A model generated the notes under the pieces. The model worked only from the letters and a program-made list of their open reading frames with translations, made no database searches and was not told the DNA's origin. From assembly GCF_008831285.2 (NCBI RefSeq), contig NC_045143.1, forward strand, positions 5,279,503-5,343,502: a stretch of DNA of 64,000 nt, written 5' to 3'. The DNA is from Nymphaea colorata. Lineage: Eukaryota; Streptophyta; Magnoliopsida; Nymphaeales; Nymphaeaceae. Made by a program: the position numbers and the translations under genes. This document shows positions 47,790 to 60,834 of the stretch, in pieces. Every line of letters begins with the position of its first letter. Position 1 is the stretch's first letter.

Positions 47790-48330
47790 ATAAAAGGAGA
47801 CACTGATGTTTGGAGATATAGAATTTGGAAGTCAGATGCTCTTCAATGGGAAAAATGGTGCTTTTTCTTGGATAGTATGAATAAATTACTTTCTCTAGAT
47901 AGGTTGTAGGCGTTTGGTATCAATTTACCAAGCAGATGTGCCCTTTGTAAACAGCGGGCTGAAACTCAAGAACGTCTCTTGCTAAATTGTTATGTAAAGA
48001 GGCTATGAAGATTTATGATCTATTGATAGCAGGTTTGATATGAACTTGAGGCTGATGGGCACGATTTTAAAACCTGGGAGTGGTGGGGGCGCAGAAAATT
48101 TAAAACTAAATGGTTACTAAGAGCTTGGAGAATGACTTTCCCTATGATCACATGGCATATCTGGAAGGTTACCAACTCTATAGTTCATGATTGGAAGAAC
48201 AAATCTTTTTCATGTATGGTTATTAAACTATGGGAAGACTTAAGAAACGTTGCTGAAAACACACAATTGCCGATGAGCTGCAAGGTGGAAGTTCTACCAT
48301 GGTCTCGATTGGTCATCCTATGGTCATTCT
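47790..48330 (+). mobile_element. Decayed LINE (non-LTR retrotransposon) 3' fragment, zf-RVT region
   Basis: Plus-strand translation, read through stops, gives DVWRYRIWKSDALQWEKW, NKLLSLDRL, FGINLPSRCALCKQRAETQE and LLLNC, the reverse-transcriptase zinc-binding pattern (leucine-rich lead-in, CxLC, ET, final C) at the C-terminus of plant L1-type LINE ORF2. Downstream, TWHIWKVTNSIVHDWKNK continues the usual WxxWKxRN segment. Two or more in-frame stops and loss of the usual histidine show it is dead. No reverse transcriptase core is present. Confidence 0.72.
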
Positions 48331-49496
48331 GAAATCGTGCTGCAGTCAATTATTTTGGAAGATGAAAGTTGCCTACAGTTTAAGAACGAAGGAGGGTGTT
48401 TTACAGAAGATAGAGATAGCAGGGGAGCTGTTATATATGGTTAGACAGGTTCAACGCAAAGTTAGGCTAGTTTTGGGTCTCAGGTCGTGGCGAGTTAACG
48501 TTGAAGAAAACATAAGCATGCAATCAAATGAATGTGGAAGGTTGAGGTTTTTTGTCATTTTGTCACAAAAAGCAGATCTGTGATGATTCTCAACTGTAAT
48601 CCTGCAAAAGAGACCATTGGTTTTCTCAATTTTGCTGATATTTTTGACTCACCAGTTCAATGGGATCATCTCCCAACACTCTGATCTTTGTTTTTTAGGA
48701 GTCTTCACACTGCTGAGGATTTTTTGTTTTATTTCCGTGTACATATTGAACCCCACTAATCTTCATTTTTTGTTATTAACAGGTTGTGGGAGCCCTAATG
48801 TCCCAGCCAGCAGTTTGCATCAGAAGTTAGGCATCCGTATCTCACTAGAGTTAGCACAAGTAGAGGAAATTTGTTTTTCCTAAGATTGGGCACCATTGAA
48901 GTTTCTGGTGGCTTTATTAACTTGTTGCCCTATGAACGGTCTGCTACTTGAAAAATACAACGGTCTATAAGTAACCATCTTCTTGAGAAGGTATTCGTCA
49001 TATTAATTTTCTTCAGTCACTGCCATTGTTGAGCAGAAATTTGGAGATTGCTTTGTCTTCCGTATAACTGATGCAGGATCTTGAATCTTGTTGCATGCCG
49101 GTGCATTCATAAACTGGACATGAAGCCGATCCCCCTGCCGCATCTTGAATGTGCTAAATTCCACCATCATGTTAGTTCAGCCCCTTGAGTTTTATAATTT
49201 CATTTATTTGATAGTAGTATGAGAATATTTTTCAAAAAGTATCTATAGATAAACAATTCAAAAAATAATTATAAAAAGTCTCAAAGAAAGAACATAGAGT
49301 AGCTCGTCGAGTTGGAGCTCTGGTTTTTTATTTCTAACTCTATTGTTTTTGTGGGCATTGGTGCAATGGTTGGGTAAAGGATTAGTAGGCCACTAGTTCT
49401 TATTTTAAATTCCCAAAACATCAATTATCTTGTGTTGTAAAAAGAGGACACGGATGTGTAAGTTGAAATCAGATCACATACCTTAAATAAGCAAAA
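48331..49496. other. Intergenic, probably LINE 3' flank and unclassified AT-rich DNA
   Basis: No gene recognised. The first 300 bp may be the rest of the LINE 3' region; the remainder is AT-rich without clear repeats. Confidence 0.5.
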
Positions 49497-50605
49497 GGTT
49501 GAATGAAAGCTTCAACTCTTTTCTAGACAATAGTAGTAAGATTAAATACTGCTCTTACCCAAGATTTCTAATGTGACTAGAGCGTGGGTCACTAAGTTAG
49601 ATCAAGCCTAAGGATACTGGAACAAGGATGGGTTCTCATCAACGACAGGGTCAATAGGAATTTGGCATGAAAAACATGAACTTCCCTTGCAAAAATGTTT
49701 GTCAACTACATCTAACTATGGATAATGCCCAAACAAACAAAAGAAGATTCAAATCTCCAACTGTCATACGTGCAAGAAAAGAACACTACAAAGTTTCATA
49801 CAAAATGGCTCAGGAAAGGGGTTGAATGAAAACTTTGACTCTTTTTTAAACAATAGTAGTAGGATTAAATACTCCTCTTACACACCCAAGATTTCTAATG
49901 CCACTAGAGCATGCGTCACTAAGTTAGATCCAACCTACGTATACCGGAACAATGATGGGTGCTCATCATTGGCAGGGTCAACAGGAATTTAGCATGAAAA
50001 AAAAGAACTTCGAGAAAAAATTGCATCCAATTGCAAAAATGTTTCTCAACTACATCCAAGTATGGATAATGCCCAAACAAACAAAAGAAGATTCAAATAT
50101 CCAACTATGATATGTGCAAGAAATGAATACTATAAAGAATAGCTCAGGAAAGGGGTTGAATGCAAACTTGACTCTTTTCTAGACAATAATAGTAGGATTA
50201 AATACTCTTCTATTCAAATAAGATTTTTAATGCCGCTAGAACATGCATCACTAAGTTAGATCAAGCCGAAGGATACCGAAACAAGGATGAGTGCTCATCA
50301 ACGGCAGGGTCAACAGGAATTTGGCATGAAAAACACGAACTTTCTTGAGCAAAAATTGCATTCAATTGCAAAAATGTTTGTCTTAATTCTGCCCTTCAGC
50401 CGAGTGATTTTTGAATCACAAAATTGCCTGAGGCTTATGCTTTTTTGAACCCAATAGTGGATTTTATGCCGTCATACCTGTGCTCTGAACTACATCCAAC
50501 TATGGATAATGCCCAAACAAACAAAAGAAGATTCAAATCTCCAACTATGATATGTGCAAGAAACGAACACTACAAAGTTTGTAAAGAATGGCTCACGAAA
50601 GGGTG
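49497..50605. repeat. Three-copy direct repeat, unit about 330 bp
   Basis: Copies start at 49498, 49821 and 50155, each with GGTTGAATG, then ACTCTTTTCTAGACAATAGT, GATTAAATACT, CACTAAGTTAGATC, GGATAATGCCCAAACAAAC and an ending AATGGCTCAGGAAAGGG. Copy 1 lacks about 22 bases found in the others; copy 3 carries a 105 bp insertion at 50383-50487. The copies share most bases but differ by scattered substitutions. The array ends about 380 bp before the NYC1 ATG. Confidence 0.88.
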
Positions 50606-50986
50606 GACCCTCTGCTGATCCAGAGACCAGGAAAAGAGGAAAAACTAAAAAGGGTGCGTCCTGCAGTTGCTATACGTTGCTCGTACGCATCTGTAACTCG
50701 ACGGTGCGTACGAGAGATATTTTTCTTTATTCTTCCATTATCGTCGTACCCCGAAGATGGAGGAGAGCATGAAAGAGACAGGGGAGCAGAAAAATGTCGG
50801 CAAAAAACGAGAAAATCAATAAAGAGTCGATGGTCTGTATGTGGCAACCACGTGGCGTGGCGATTAGGCTCTCTTCCTCCTTGTGGCTTCCACTCTTTCC
50901 CCTCCCAAAGATCTTACCACGTTCCCCGCCTGCCCTCTTCCCCTCAACAAGCAACAACCAAGGGAGAGAGAGGGAGAGAACTGGGC

Positions 50987-53900
50987 ATGGCTGCCCTTAC
51001 CAATATCCAGTTCTCTTCACAGAGCTGTTGGTGCTGCCGAGAGTACTCCCCATCTCCGCATCCTCCCCAGGGGAGGATTTTACCTCAATTGGCCCTCAGG
51101 TTCAACGCCCTTTGCTTCTCTTCTCCTCCTTCTCAGTACTCCCATTTTTCTGGTGGGAAGCACAACGACGGTCGTCGGCATCAGAGGGGGCTCAAAATCT
51201 TGTGCGTGAGAAGACCTTCCCCCGATTGCAGTGGTGAAAGTGGTGAGACTTCTGACGGCAATGGCAATGAAGAGGAAAGTAGTGGAGATGGTGGTTTTGG
51301 AATTGAAAGCGAGCTTGTTTCCACCAAAGGGAGGAACAAGTTTCTGTATCTTCTCAAGGATTTTCTTCGAGGAAGATGGTCGTCTTCCTCGTTGGCTCTT
51401 CACACAGTGTCTGCATCAACATCCGCTGAAGAACGCAAATTTAGGAAGCTGTTGATGAAAGCTGAAGATAGTTTCTTTTCGGTGAGCAATCTTTTGTATG
51501 CGTCCTCCTAGGTCTGACTGTGGCCATTGAGTAACTTAATCGTTAAAAAAAAAAATCCTTATCTAAACTGATAAAGTTGTCACCGTGTTCAAAATTTCTC
51601 AAAAAGAAGGGATATGCTAAGCCATTGACACCGCATAATTTCTTAGACATCTCTATACCATCTTGTGCCTTCATGATCAATTGAGGGACAGGATAGCACT
51701 TGCTTTACCATGTCTCTCCACCTCAAAATTTTGTAAATGTTTCTAAAAAAGAGATCTGTGTAACTGGTTTCTCAAAGTTTCCCCTTCAATTAAAGGATGT
51801 TAGAAGTTGGTCAAATTAATGAAGTCCTGCGCATGCGGCAGATCTTTTATTCGCTAGAATACCTGTCGAAACATACTTATTCCCTTTCTGTTATTCCTTT
51901 ATTTTTCTCAGTTGTAGCTAAATTGACAGATGGAATTTGAACGTAACATCCCCTTAGCTTGGGATCTCCTGATGCCGGAATTGTAGCTACTTTACCCATC
52001 CTCATTCCTGATATATGAACAGGACAAGTTACTAGAAGTGCGACTACCGTTATATGAACAAGAAATATGACATATGCTTAAACCTTCCAACTAAAGGTTT
52101 TAGGAAATTGGAAACCCATATCCGTCTGCAATTCGGCAAATCATCTATCAAATGATGTGGTTTATCTTTTTTCAAGTAAATAAGTTCTTGGCGAACTTTT
52201 TGGTTTGACAGTTTGTATTTTATTGAGAAAGGAATATTTTTTCTTCATGTAGAAACTAACCTTTTTTTTTTTTCCATTTCCAAAATTTGGCAGTTTGTAG
52301 GTCATCTCGGCAGGTATTTTGTTACGTTGATGAGTACGGGGGTGATTCTCGCAATTGGTTTTCAGCTTTCAGGTTTTTAAGCTTTCTTTTCCCTCGGTTT
52401 CTCTTTCCTTTTAAAGCGCTTATTTGGCTGTACTTAACGCTTGATCCATTTCGTCTGAATTACAAAAGGTGGGAACAGTGAGATGAACACCTTGATTTGG
52501 TATAGCTGGCTCGGTGGAATAATCATAGGGACGATGGTTGGTGCAAACATGGTTTTAGAAGAACATAGCAAAGCCGGTCCAAGGACTGTTGTCATAACAG
52601 GAAGGTACTATAATATGATTCTACTCTATGATGCTTACAAATAAAAACTAGCTGTTGAAGCCATTGACTTTCTATGCTCCCGTCTTCTGTGCAAACATAG
52701 TGATAAGTTATGGGCATAATGGGTTTCATGGGAACGGTAACATTGCAAATGTCTGAGCAGTCTTCCGTTGTTTCTAAAATATATTTAAATGAGCAGCTAT
52801 TATCTAGTATATAGATGCTAAAAAAATCATAATATCTAGCCTATAAGTATAACCAAGGCAAACCATCTCATGTGTTTCATAGAGGCACAGCCTTTTAGCA
52901 GTTCTCTTTTCCGAATTATGTGTGAAGTTGTTGGATACGGCTGATATGCTAATACAAGATTGTCAAGTCACTTATTGAGATGAAATAAAACATGCTCTTG
53001 TTGGTAATCATGTCGCTACATAAATGAGTACAAAATATGTACTCTTCTCATTTCTTATATTTATTATTGTCATATACTTGCTATGGCAGCACAAGAGGGC
53101 TTGGGAAAGCACTTGCACGGGAATTTCTTCTTTCTGGAGATCAAGTTGTTGTTGCCTCTCGCAGGTGCTGTTCATTTTTTTGAGAATCGTCTTCTGTAAC
53201 TTATTGGTTCAGTGTGAATGGGTTCTTATTTCCTTCGGACAATTTCTGATGGGTTCTTTTCACCTACTTTTTTGCATGGCTCTTGCAACCTGGATTTCTT
53301 AAGGCAGCCCAGAGTCAGTTGAGGCAACTGTGAGGGAACTGGAAGAAAATTTACTGGATGGGATAAATGCAGCACGAACTGATGCCCGTCGGAAGATTTT
53401 GATGAGGGCAAAAGTGATTGGTATTGCATGTGATGTCTGCAAGGTTGAGGACGTGAAAAGGCTGGCCTCTTTTGCGACAAATGAATTTGGTCCTATTAAT
53501 ATATGGGTAAGTTTTTCTTTCCTAGGTTTCAGGTATTTGCTCTTTATGTATTCTCATTTATGCCTGGAGTTGCGACTGTTCGCATCATTGAACTATTTAG
53601 TTCTCCTGATTTGCTTAGCTCTCTAGTGCCATCCTTAAACCATGCTAGAGAAATACAATCGTTAGTTTTTGCTGTTAGTAATATAATTATCCTGCTGTCT
53701 TCATGCATGCATCCCAAATTCTTGAATATTTTCTTCTGCTCTTTTTGCTAATTTCTGTTTAGCTGATGGTACAGATTGTCTGCTTGTCACTTCATTCATA
53801 ACTGATATTTTGTTTGCAACTACATTTTATTTTGACTCATTTTTGCATGTGCATCCAGATGAAAAAGTTTGCACCTCTCTAATGTACCTTTTTCATTATC

Positions 53901-55649
53901 TGCAATTATATTACTCCACAACTCACGTATGCCCTATTAAGTACTAATAGTTTCAAATTTTGGCAGATTAACAACGCAGGAATTAATAAAGGGTTTCGAC
54001 CACTTCTTCAATTTACAGATGAAGAAATTAACCAGGTGAACAATTGGCTTTCATTTATTTATCTAGTAGCTGTCAGCTTTCTCCACTTTCATGGCCTCCT
54101 GGCTTTAAATTTGTTTCTGCATTATCTTTTGGAGACTCCCTTGCCTGGATTGTGGAAAATAATGTTATGCTGGAAAAAAACTGCTTCAGTTGGTACTAGT
54201 GTGCTATGACATTTGGACACTGTTGTATAATATCTGTTCTTAAGCAATGTTCCTTAATGATTACTGATATGTACATCTATAACTGGGCTCCTTTCACTAG
54301 ATTGTCTCAACAAATCTGGTTGGTTCTCTAATATGCACTCGTGAAGCAATACGTATCATGGGAGCCCAGGAAAAGGGAGGTCACATATTTAACATGGATG
54401 GTGCAGGGTCAGGAGGATCAAGCACCCCATTAACAGCTGTGTGAGTTTTACTCTTCTCCGGTGTTGTCCTGCCATATCTTCATGCTTGGCAACTAGATGT
54501 CATTTCTTTCTAAAAATTTGAGATTTGTATATTCTTCACTTTTGTTTTGAAAGTATTCATCTTCTGCAGCTATGGGTCGACCAAATGTGGTTTAAGGCAG
54601 CTCCAAGCATCTCTTTTGAAGGAGTGCAAGAGGTCAAAGGTGGGAGTGCACACGGCATCCCCAGGCATGGTCTTGACAGATTTGCTATTGAGGTAGTGAG
54701 ACCAAATTTCTTCCCAGCAAAATCAGATTTTTCTATGTTGTCTTCAATTTGGAGGACAAATGCATATTTCATTAGGCCACTTGATCTTTCATCTTATAAA
54801 AATGTATTGTTGGTCCTTTAAATGTTTGATCTTGCTTTCTGATGGGGTCATTTGTTATTTACAGTGGATCAAGCCTTCAAAATAAACAAATGTTCAATAT
54901 TATATGTGAGCTACCAGAAACTGTTGCAAGGACACTGGTTCCAAGAATGCGGGTTGTAAGGGGAACTGGAAAAGCAGTTAACTATTTGACTCCCCCTCGG
55001 ATTCTGCTTGCATTAGTGACTGTATGGCTTCGGCAAGGTCGTTGGTTTGATGATGAGGTAAATTATAACGTTGTCCAAAACCGATTAGCTTTGAACATAA
55101 AGTGCTGAAACACAGAGTTGCCTTTCCTGTGGTGGTTTTCTCCCTTGCCGTACATAATCATCTGCTTTCCCCTGTAGTTCTAAGTTCTAACTTCTAACCC
55201 AATGAGGTGTGGATCAGTTATTAGACTATACAAGTCTTTTTTCATTAGCTGGTTGATTTGGTTGATCTATCTGCAAAATAAACTGTTGTTTATTTTGTTG
55301 CCCTGGTGCCATGCAATCATCAATTTTAGGAATTAGCGGTGTATGATAAAGAGTTATATATTGTTTCATGTTTAATATGTTAATATTTAACCACATTTAG
55401 GATTTGGTATCGAGATTTTAATATGTGGTGGCATTGGTTGATGCTGAAGAATGTGTCTTTCAGGGAAGAGCATTATATGCAGCAGAAGCAGATCGGCTGC
55501 GAAACTGGGCTGAGAGCCGCGCTCAGTTTTCATTCACCGATGCCATGGAGATGTACACTGAGAACACTTGGGTTTCTGTCTTCTCACTTTCTGTGGTTTG
55601 TGCTTTTATAATCCTCTCCAGTTCATCAGGAACAATGCCAGGCACATGA
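50987..55649 (+). CDS. NYC1: Chlorophyll b reductase NYC1, 564 residues
   Basis: Plastid thylakoid short-chain dehydrogenase that reduces chlorophyll b to 7-hydroxymethyl chlorophyll a with NADPH, the first step of chlorophyll b breakdown in senescence; partners with NOL. Exons: 50987-51481, 52294-52372, 52469-52604, 53090-53164, 53308-53506, 53967-54035, 54301-54440, 54570-54692, 54865-55057, 55464-55649; sum 1,695 nt, in phase. A Ser/Arg-rich N-terminus serves as transit peptide. Two membrane segments (about 174-192 and 204-222) precede the Rossmann domain: VVITGSTRGLGKA, WINNAGINKG, and the catalytic GSGGSS and YGSTK. A C-terminal hydrophobic stretch (VSVFSLSVVCAFIIL) and the terminal PGT match the family. 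It is about 60 residues longer than known NYC1, all in exon 1. MAALTNIQ at 50987 fits the family start, although the frame stays open 133 codons upstream. Confidence 0.96.
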
Positions 55650-58600
55650 TATTGTACGCAGGAGTTCAAGCAAAGCAACATACTAGCAGCCCGCTACCAA
55701 CTACCAAGTGTAGATTCTGTAGAAGCAATGTTCTGTCTTGCAAGCAATGAAAATGAAGAGTTGAAATGATAAGTCATGGTATATTCAACGTTACACAGCC
55801 AGAGGGAAGGAAGGAGGAAAGCAAGTATGTTGAATCTAAGTGGAGTCATCCTTCTTATTATCATAACAGGATCTCTCCACTAGCATAGGTCTGTTAATGT
55901 GATTTCTGGTCATTAGTAATTCTAATTCAAAATCGATTCTTGATCCATTTGGTCCAAGTTACTTTATCCATACATGAAATTTGGTCTAGAAGATGAAACT
56001 CTGCGCCACTTTGTGGAGAATAGTCATTACCTGCATATGTAACTGAAAACTGTCAAAGGAACTACAAGTCATAGAATGGAATATACCAGCTTTCATCTCC
56101 TACCAACTGCTTTTATGTATACTTGTCGTTATCTTGTCAGCTTTTCTGTTCATTCTTATCCAATGCGAGACCTGGAGCCAAGAAATTCTTGTCCTTTGCT
56201 TGAGTAATTGAAGTGCGCCCTTGTTCTCTTCCGACCCACCATCCCAAGTTGTAGTGAGCTATCGAGGAACTTTGACGCAACAAAGGATCTAAAAGTCCAT
56301 TTCTAAGGCTGCAGAAGTTGTCGTTAGGCTCGGTCCATCAGAGTCTTAATCCCAGTCTGCTTCGCGTAGAGAGAAAGAACCCAAGAGAAAGGAAAAATGA
56401 CAAAAAAGATCCTCATCTGCCGCGGTCAGAAGGTAAAAGGGGTGGCTGTAGTTGGTTGGGTAGCCGGTTTGGCAAGGTGACGAGCTCGGGGTGTCAACTT
56501 GATCGAACGAAAAAAAAAGATTGGAAGGACTTGTTAATATCAATTCAACCTGTTTGGTAACTTGCACAAAATTTAGCTATGTATGCGAGACAGAGCATAA
56601 ACATATCTATTAACCGGTGAAAAAAGAATGTCCGATCCTAATAATAAGAGGGCAAGGTGCATAAAAGGGAAAAATAAGTCAGGCAGAGGGGAAACCCAGG
56701 TAGGTGAAGACCCTAGCCAAAAAAACAGTATCACACTAAATGAGAGCGGCAATGAGCCAAGGATCCACCACAAAGACCATCGAAGAATGCTGGCATACCA
56801 ATGTTCAATCCCGGCACTTCAAATACGCCGGGCGATGCCTGCGTTTACCCAACTTCGTATAAAAATAGACTTGGTATAAAAATAGATTCGAACTTACAAA
56901 AGAAAAGACTTCCTAACCCAATATATCAACTTTGAACATGCAAAAGGAGTTCTCTATTTTCTATTCATCTGGTACTGGCATTAACGCATCCTTGCTATGC
57001 AATTCTTGCATGTTCTTGGTAAAGGTTTGGTCCAATTTTTGTGAATACTTCCATCTATCTCTCATATATTTCTCTCATTCTCTCTTTTGGTTGAATAGTT
57101 GATCATTATCAACAACAATTGCAGATTGATCGGTAGTCATTCTTGCTAGTTCTTCAAGATGCTACATGCTTTCCGGTTTATCTACATTGTATTAGACATT
57201 GAAATTTGATATTACGTTTTTCAAAATATATTTTAAAGAAGAAGACTTGTCGACTTGATTTCATTTGCTATTATTCACCTGCAAGTTTTTATATGTTAAA
57301 CTCTTTTATTTCTCAATTTTGTAAACTTATGAATTGAGAGTCAACTGTCAAGATTTTCTTTCTTTTGTGCAAGCATATTCGTTTTTAAATTTTCATAAAA
57401 TTCTATTGTACTTTGAAGAAATATGTTCTTTTATCTCTTTGATTTTAGGTTTTTCATGTTGGAGACTATACCTCTATAATTAGTTTTAATTTATAGAACA
57501 ATATACATAAAGTAGTAATTTTCATATAATTTAATTTTTTGAATCATTTTTACTCTTTTTTTTTGTATTTTTAACAATATTATATATTTTAAAATTTTGA
57601 ACATATGATACTTACGCATCACATCGCTACATTGCGCAATGCATCACTTCGCCTCACAGGTTCAACTCATCGCATCGCATCAACGCCCTTAACAACATTG
57701 CACCACACTGCCCACCAAGTTGTAAAAAGCCAGATATGCCAGAGCAAGTAGGAAAGCGACAACAATAGTAAAAATATGCATGTGCAAGTACACCTACCTG
57801 CATTCTTTTTCTTTCTAATGATGGGTAGAGTGTGTATATTTGAATGGTTTGGTATGACACAATAGTTCTATACAAGGGGAAATGCAGAGAATCACGCATA
57901 TTTCATTTTTCTCTTATCATAAACACCTAAAACTATCATTCACTTATTTGTACAATTATTTGACTACAACAATCAAGTTCTGAAGTTTTCCAGTTCATGC
58001 TCCACGGATGACATGTAGTTTACACGGGAGAGAGAGATGCCCTCTGCTAGGTTTTCAACATCAAATCTCCGGAAGGTCGTCGTAGACCGGCTTTTCACCT
58101 GCTGATATGGAGCTGAATCAGTCGCCGGAGATCAGTGCTGGGTGTTAGGCCCCCGATCATTAACTGAAACTAAATATTGTTTTATACAACGGGAAAGAAG
58201 AAACAACAAAATTTACGGCGGCATGATCAAGGACCAGCAAAATTTATAGAAATCATGATCAGAGTACCTTCACACTAGCAAAAAGTCTTTCACAACTTTC
58301 TGCTTAGAACCATCCAAGAAGAAAAGTCATATCTCATATCTGAATCTGAATCTGAAATCCGTTTTCACAATTCAAATCCTATTTGAATTCGATTTTTATA
58401 TTCACATCTGAATCCAAATCCCAATTTTGGACTGAATCCAGCCAAAACCATAACAGCATTGTGTATAAGGTATTTATTTAAAACTAAATCCAACTAGATG
58501 TTTATATATATTTGAATCTGAATCCCATCAAATATCATTTCTTAAATCCAAATCAGTTTTTTTTTTTGAAAGTTAGTATCTGATTCAAGAATCAGATATA

Positions 58601-59187
58601 TTGACATCCCTACTAAAAATAGATAAAAATAAGGGTATCGGTATGAGCAATTCAAGAACATTAATACAAAAGGCAAGGTCAATGATGCCCCCTCAACAAA
58701 TCTATCTATTTCCTTATAGGAATGCAATAGAGATAAATTTGAGAGATGCTAGAATCTTAGTAAATGTTTTTCCTAAAAAAGGAGAGGTTGCCAGAGATAT
58801 TCAAGAGTTTCTGGTACTGCGTATTAATATATTAGATTCTGGTGGGTGCCATTGTTTTCAAGTCAATAAAGTTGAATTATTGTTACGAGAGGATTTTTTC
58901 CCCATATTATATAGTATGAATCTTTCTAGTTTATTCTTACCCAAACCATCATCTTCCCTCCAATATCTGCATCACCACACACATGATCTAAAACAAGAGG
59001 CTAATTTTGGTTGGCTATTTATATATATGTATGCATTAATAAATGTATATTTATTAAATTTTAATTAAAATTCAATGGGCAAGATATATATGGATTCCTT
59101 ATGTAGATAATGCAAAACTTGCTCTTCATAAGGCCGGTTTCTTTCAGTTTCACCTTGCATTGTACAAGGCTTCTTGAAGCCCCCACC
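55650..59187. other. Intergenic between NYC1 and the neprosin gene
   Basis: About 3.5 kb. It starts with the NYC1 3' UTR and holds the second AATCTGAATC-rich repeat copy (58330-58612). An ORF of 155 codons at 58601-59068 and others near 56318-56879 show no recognisable similarity or gene structure. No RNA gene recognised. Confidence 0.6.
58330..58612. repeat. AATCTGAATC-rich dispersed repeat, copy 2
   Basis: Shares TATTTATTTAAAACTAA (58471) and the ATTGACATCCCTACT-type ending with the block at 9176-9494, in the same orientation. Rich in GAATCTGAATC units. Element class unknown. Confidence 0.65.
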
Positions 59188-60788
59188 ATGTGTTCCAAAG
59201 CTTTCTATGCATCTCTCTTTGCATGTGCTGTCGTCGTTTTGATCAGTCTTGGCTTGCCGTGTGAAGGGAGCAGACGCGTTCGAGAGCGATATTATCCGGA
59301 GGAGCCCCCAGTCAAAACTCTCGTGGTCTGTACCCTCGATTTCATTTTTTGCTTGACATTCAGTCCATGCTGCCCTTGTAATGTGATAGGAATATTATCA
59401 TTTGATCGAATATTGAGATCACTGATCTCAACTAGTTCGAGCCAGCTTTAGAGGTTTTAGTTTTTCGTCTCTTAAAGCTTCAAATTTTGTATTTTAGATT
59501 TCACAGTTAGTACAAGCATGATATGTAGACGATCAACTAGCTGCGCTCATGTGGCTTGCTTGAAGTAGGGGTGGAGGGAAGCGCGGCGGCCTGATGGCCC
59601 CCCTCACATATTGGGAGATGAAATTGTATTTATGTTTTTGAAAACTTTTAATTTGGTCTATGTAAGAATTCTGAAGAATATTGTTTAAATTTGGGTCGAT
59701 TACAATTTTTGAAAATGCTATTCAGCCCCCAAATGAAAAAAAAAATTCTGGCTCTCAGTTGCTTCTGAAATGCAAAGATTGTTCGATAACCATTGTAGTA
59801 TAAGTTAATGCATGTCTTCATGCTGTGGATGTGCTTAATTCTGTTTCAAAGATGAAAGAATTACATATGATAATGATATCTCTTGTTGATTTTCAGCTCG
59901 AAAATGGAGATGTGGTTGACTGCGTAGATTTTTGCAGCCAGCCTGCCATGAGGAACCCTCACGTGAGAAAGTTGTGCAAATATGAGGTGAATTTTCTTTG
60001 TTTTTTCTTCTTTTCCCCCTTTTTTTAGTTAAAAAAAAGGGAATATATGCTAAGTTTTGTAACATATGACAAAAAATAATGTAATCACTTTGTTCCAATA
60101 TTTCCTTGTTTAATTGAATGTGTTTGTCAATATCCTAATCCCACAGTATCCGAACGTGGTTTTAGAGAAAGAAATTACGGATACGGTGGTACATCCTTGA
60201 TTTACATAAACATGACCCTACAAAGAAAATTCTATTTTTAGCTGTGTAACAAAATCGAGCCCATTTGGCCACACAACAAAACGTAGAAGGTTTAGTGGCG
60301 TGAGAAAAATATGGCCATGTAACAACGGTGAAACCAATTCTAGCTCCGTTATAGGTGATGTCAGTAAAAGTTTTTAACTTTTTCAAGAAATTGTCAGTGT
60401 CACAAAAGTCTTTAGTAACGAACAACGCACTTCAATAAAGGTCTTTTTTTATTGATACTTGAGGAAAGAGGGTTTGTAACTCCCAAAAGTGTTTTAGTCA
60501 CGTAAAGGAAGCATCAGTATTGATGTACATTTGTTTGAAGGCTAACAGTAAGAGTTTTCACCAACACCTTGGTTGACGTCCGCTTAAACATGGTAAAAGT
60601 CTTCCTCAACGTTGCACCAGAAACATCCCTGAAAGCTGGATCGTAATGGGCATGGGGCCAGGCCGCCGGCAGGTACCGGTACTCGGCTCAAGCTCAGAAA
60701 AAATGAATCTAGGTTAGCTCGATAATTTATCAGGCCAGCTCGGGTCGGTTCGATAATGAGTTTTATATGTATTTATAATCTTTTATTA

Positions 60789-60834
<46 letters not shown>

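Noticed and set aside
49497-50605. Direct repeats as a CRISPR array
   Set aside because: Units are about 330 bp without short repeat-spacer alternation, and the DNA is plant nuclear.
58601-59068. 155-codon ORF MTSLLKIDKNKG...
   Set aside because: No recognisable domain, no splice partners, lies next to an AT-rich repeat.
59110-59187. Upstream in-frame ATG for the neprosin gene
   Set aside because: Would place 26 residues before an evident signal peptide; the ATG at 59188 has the better context.
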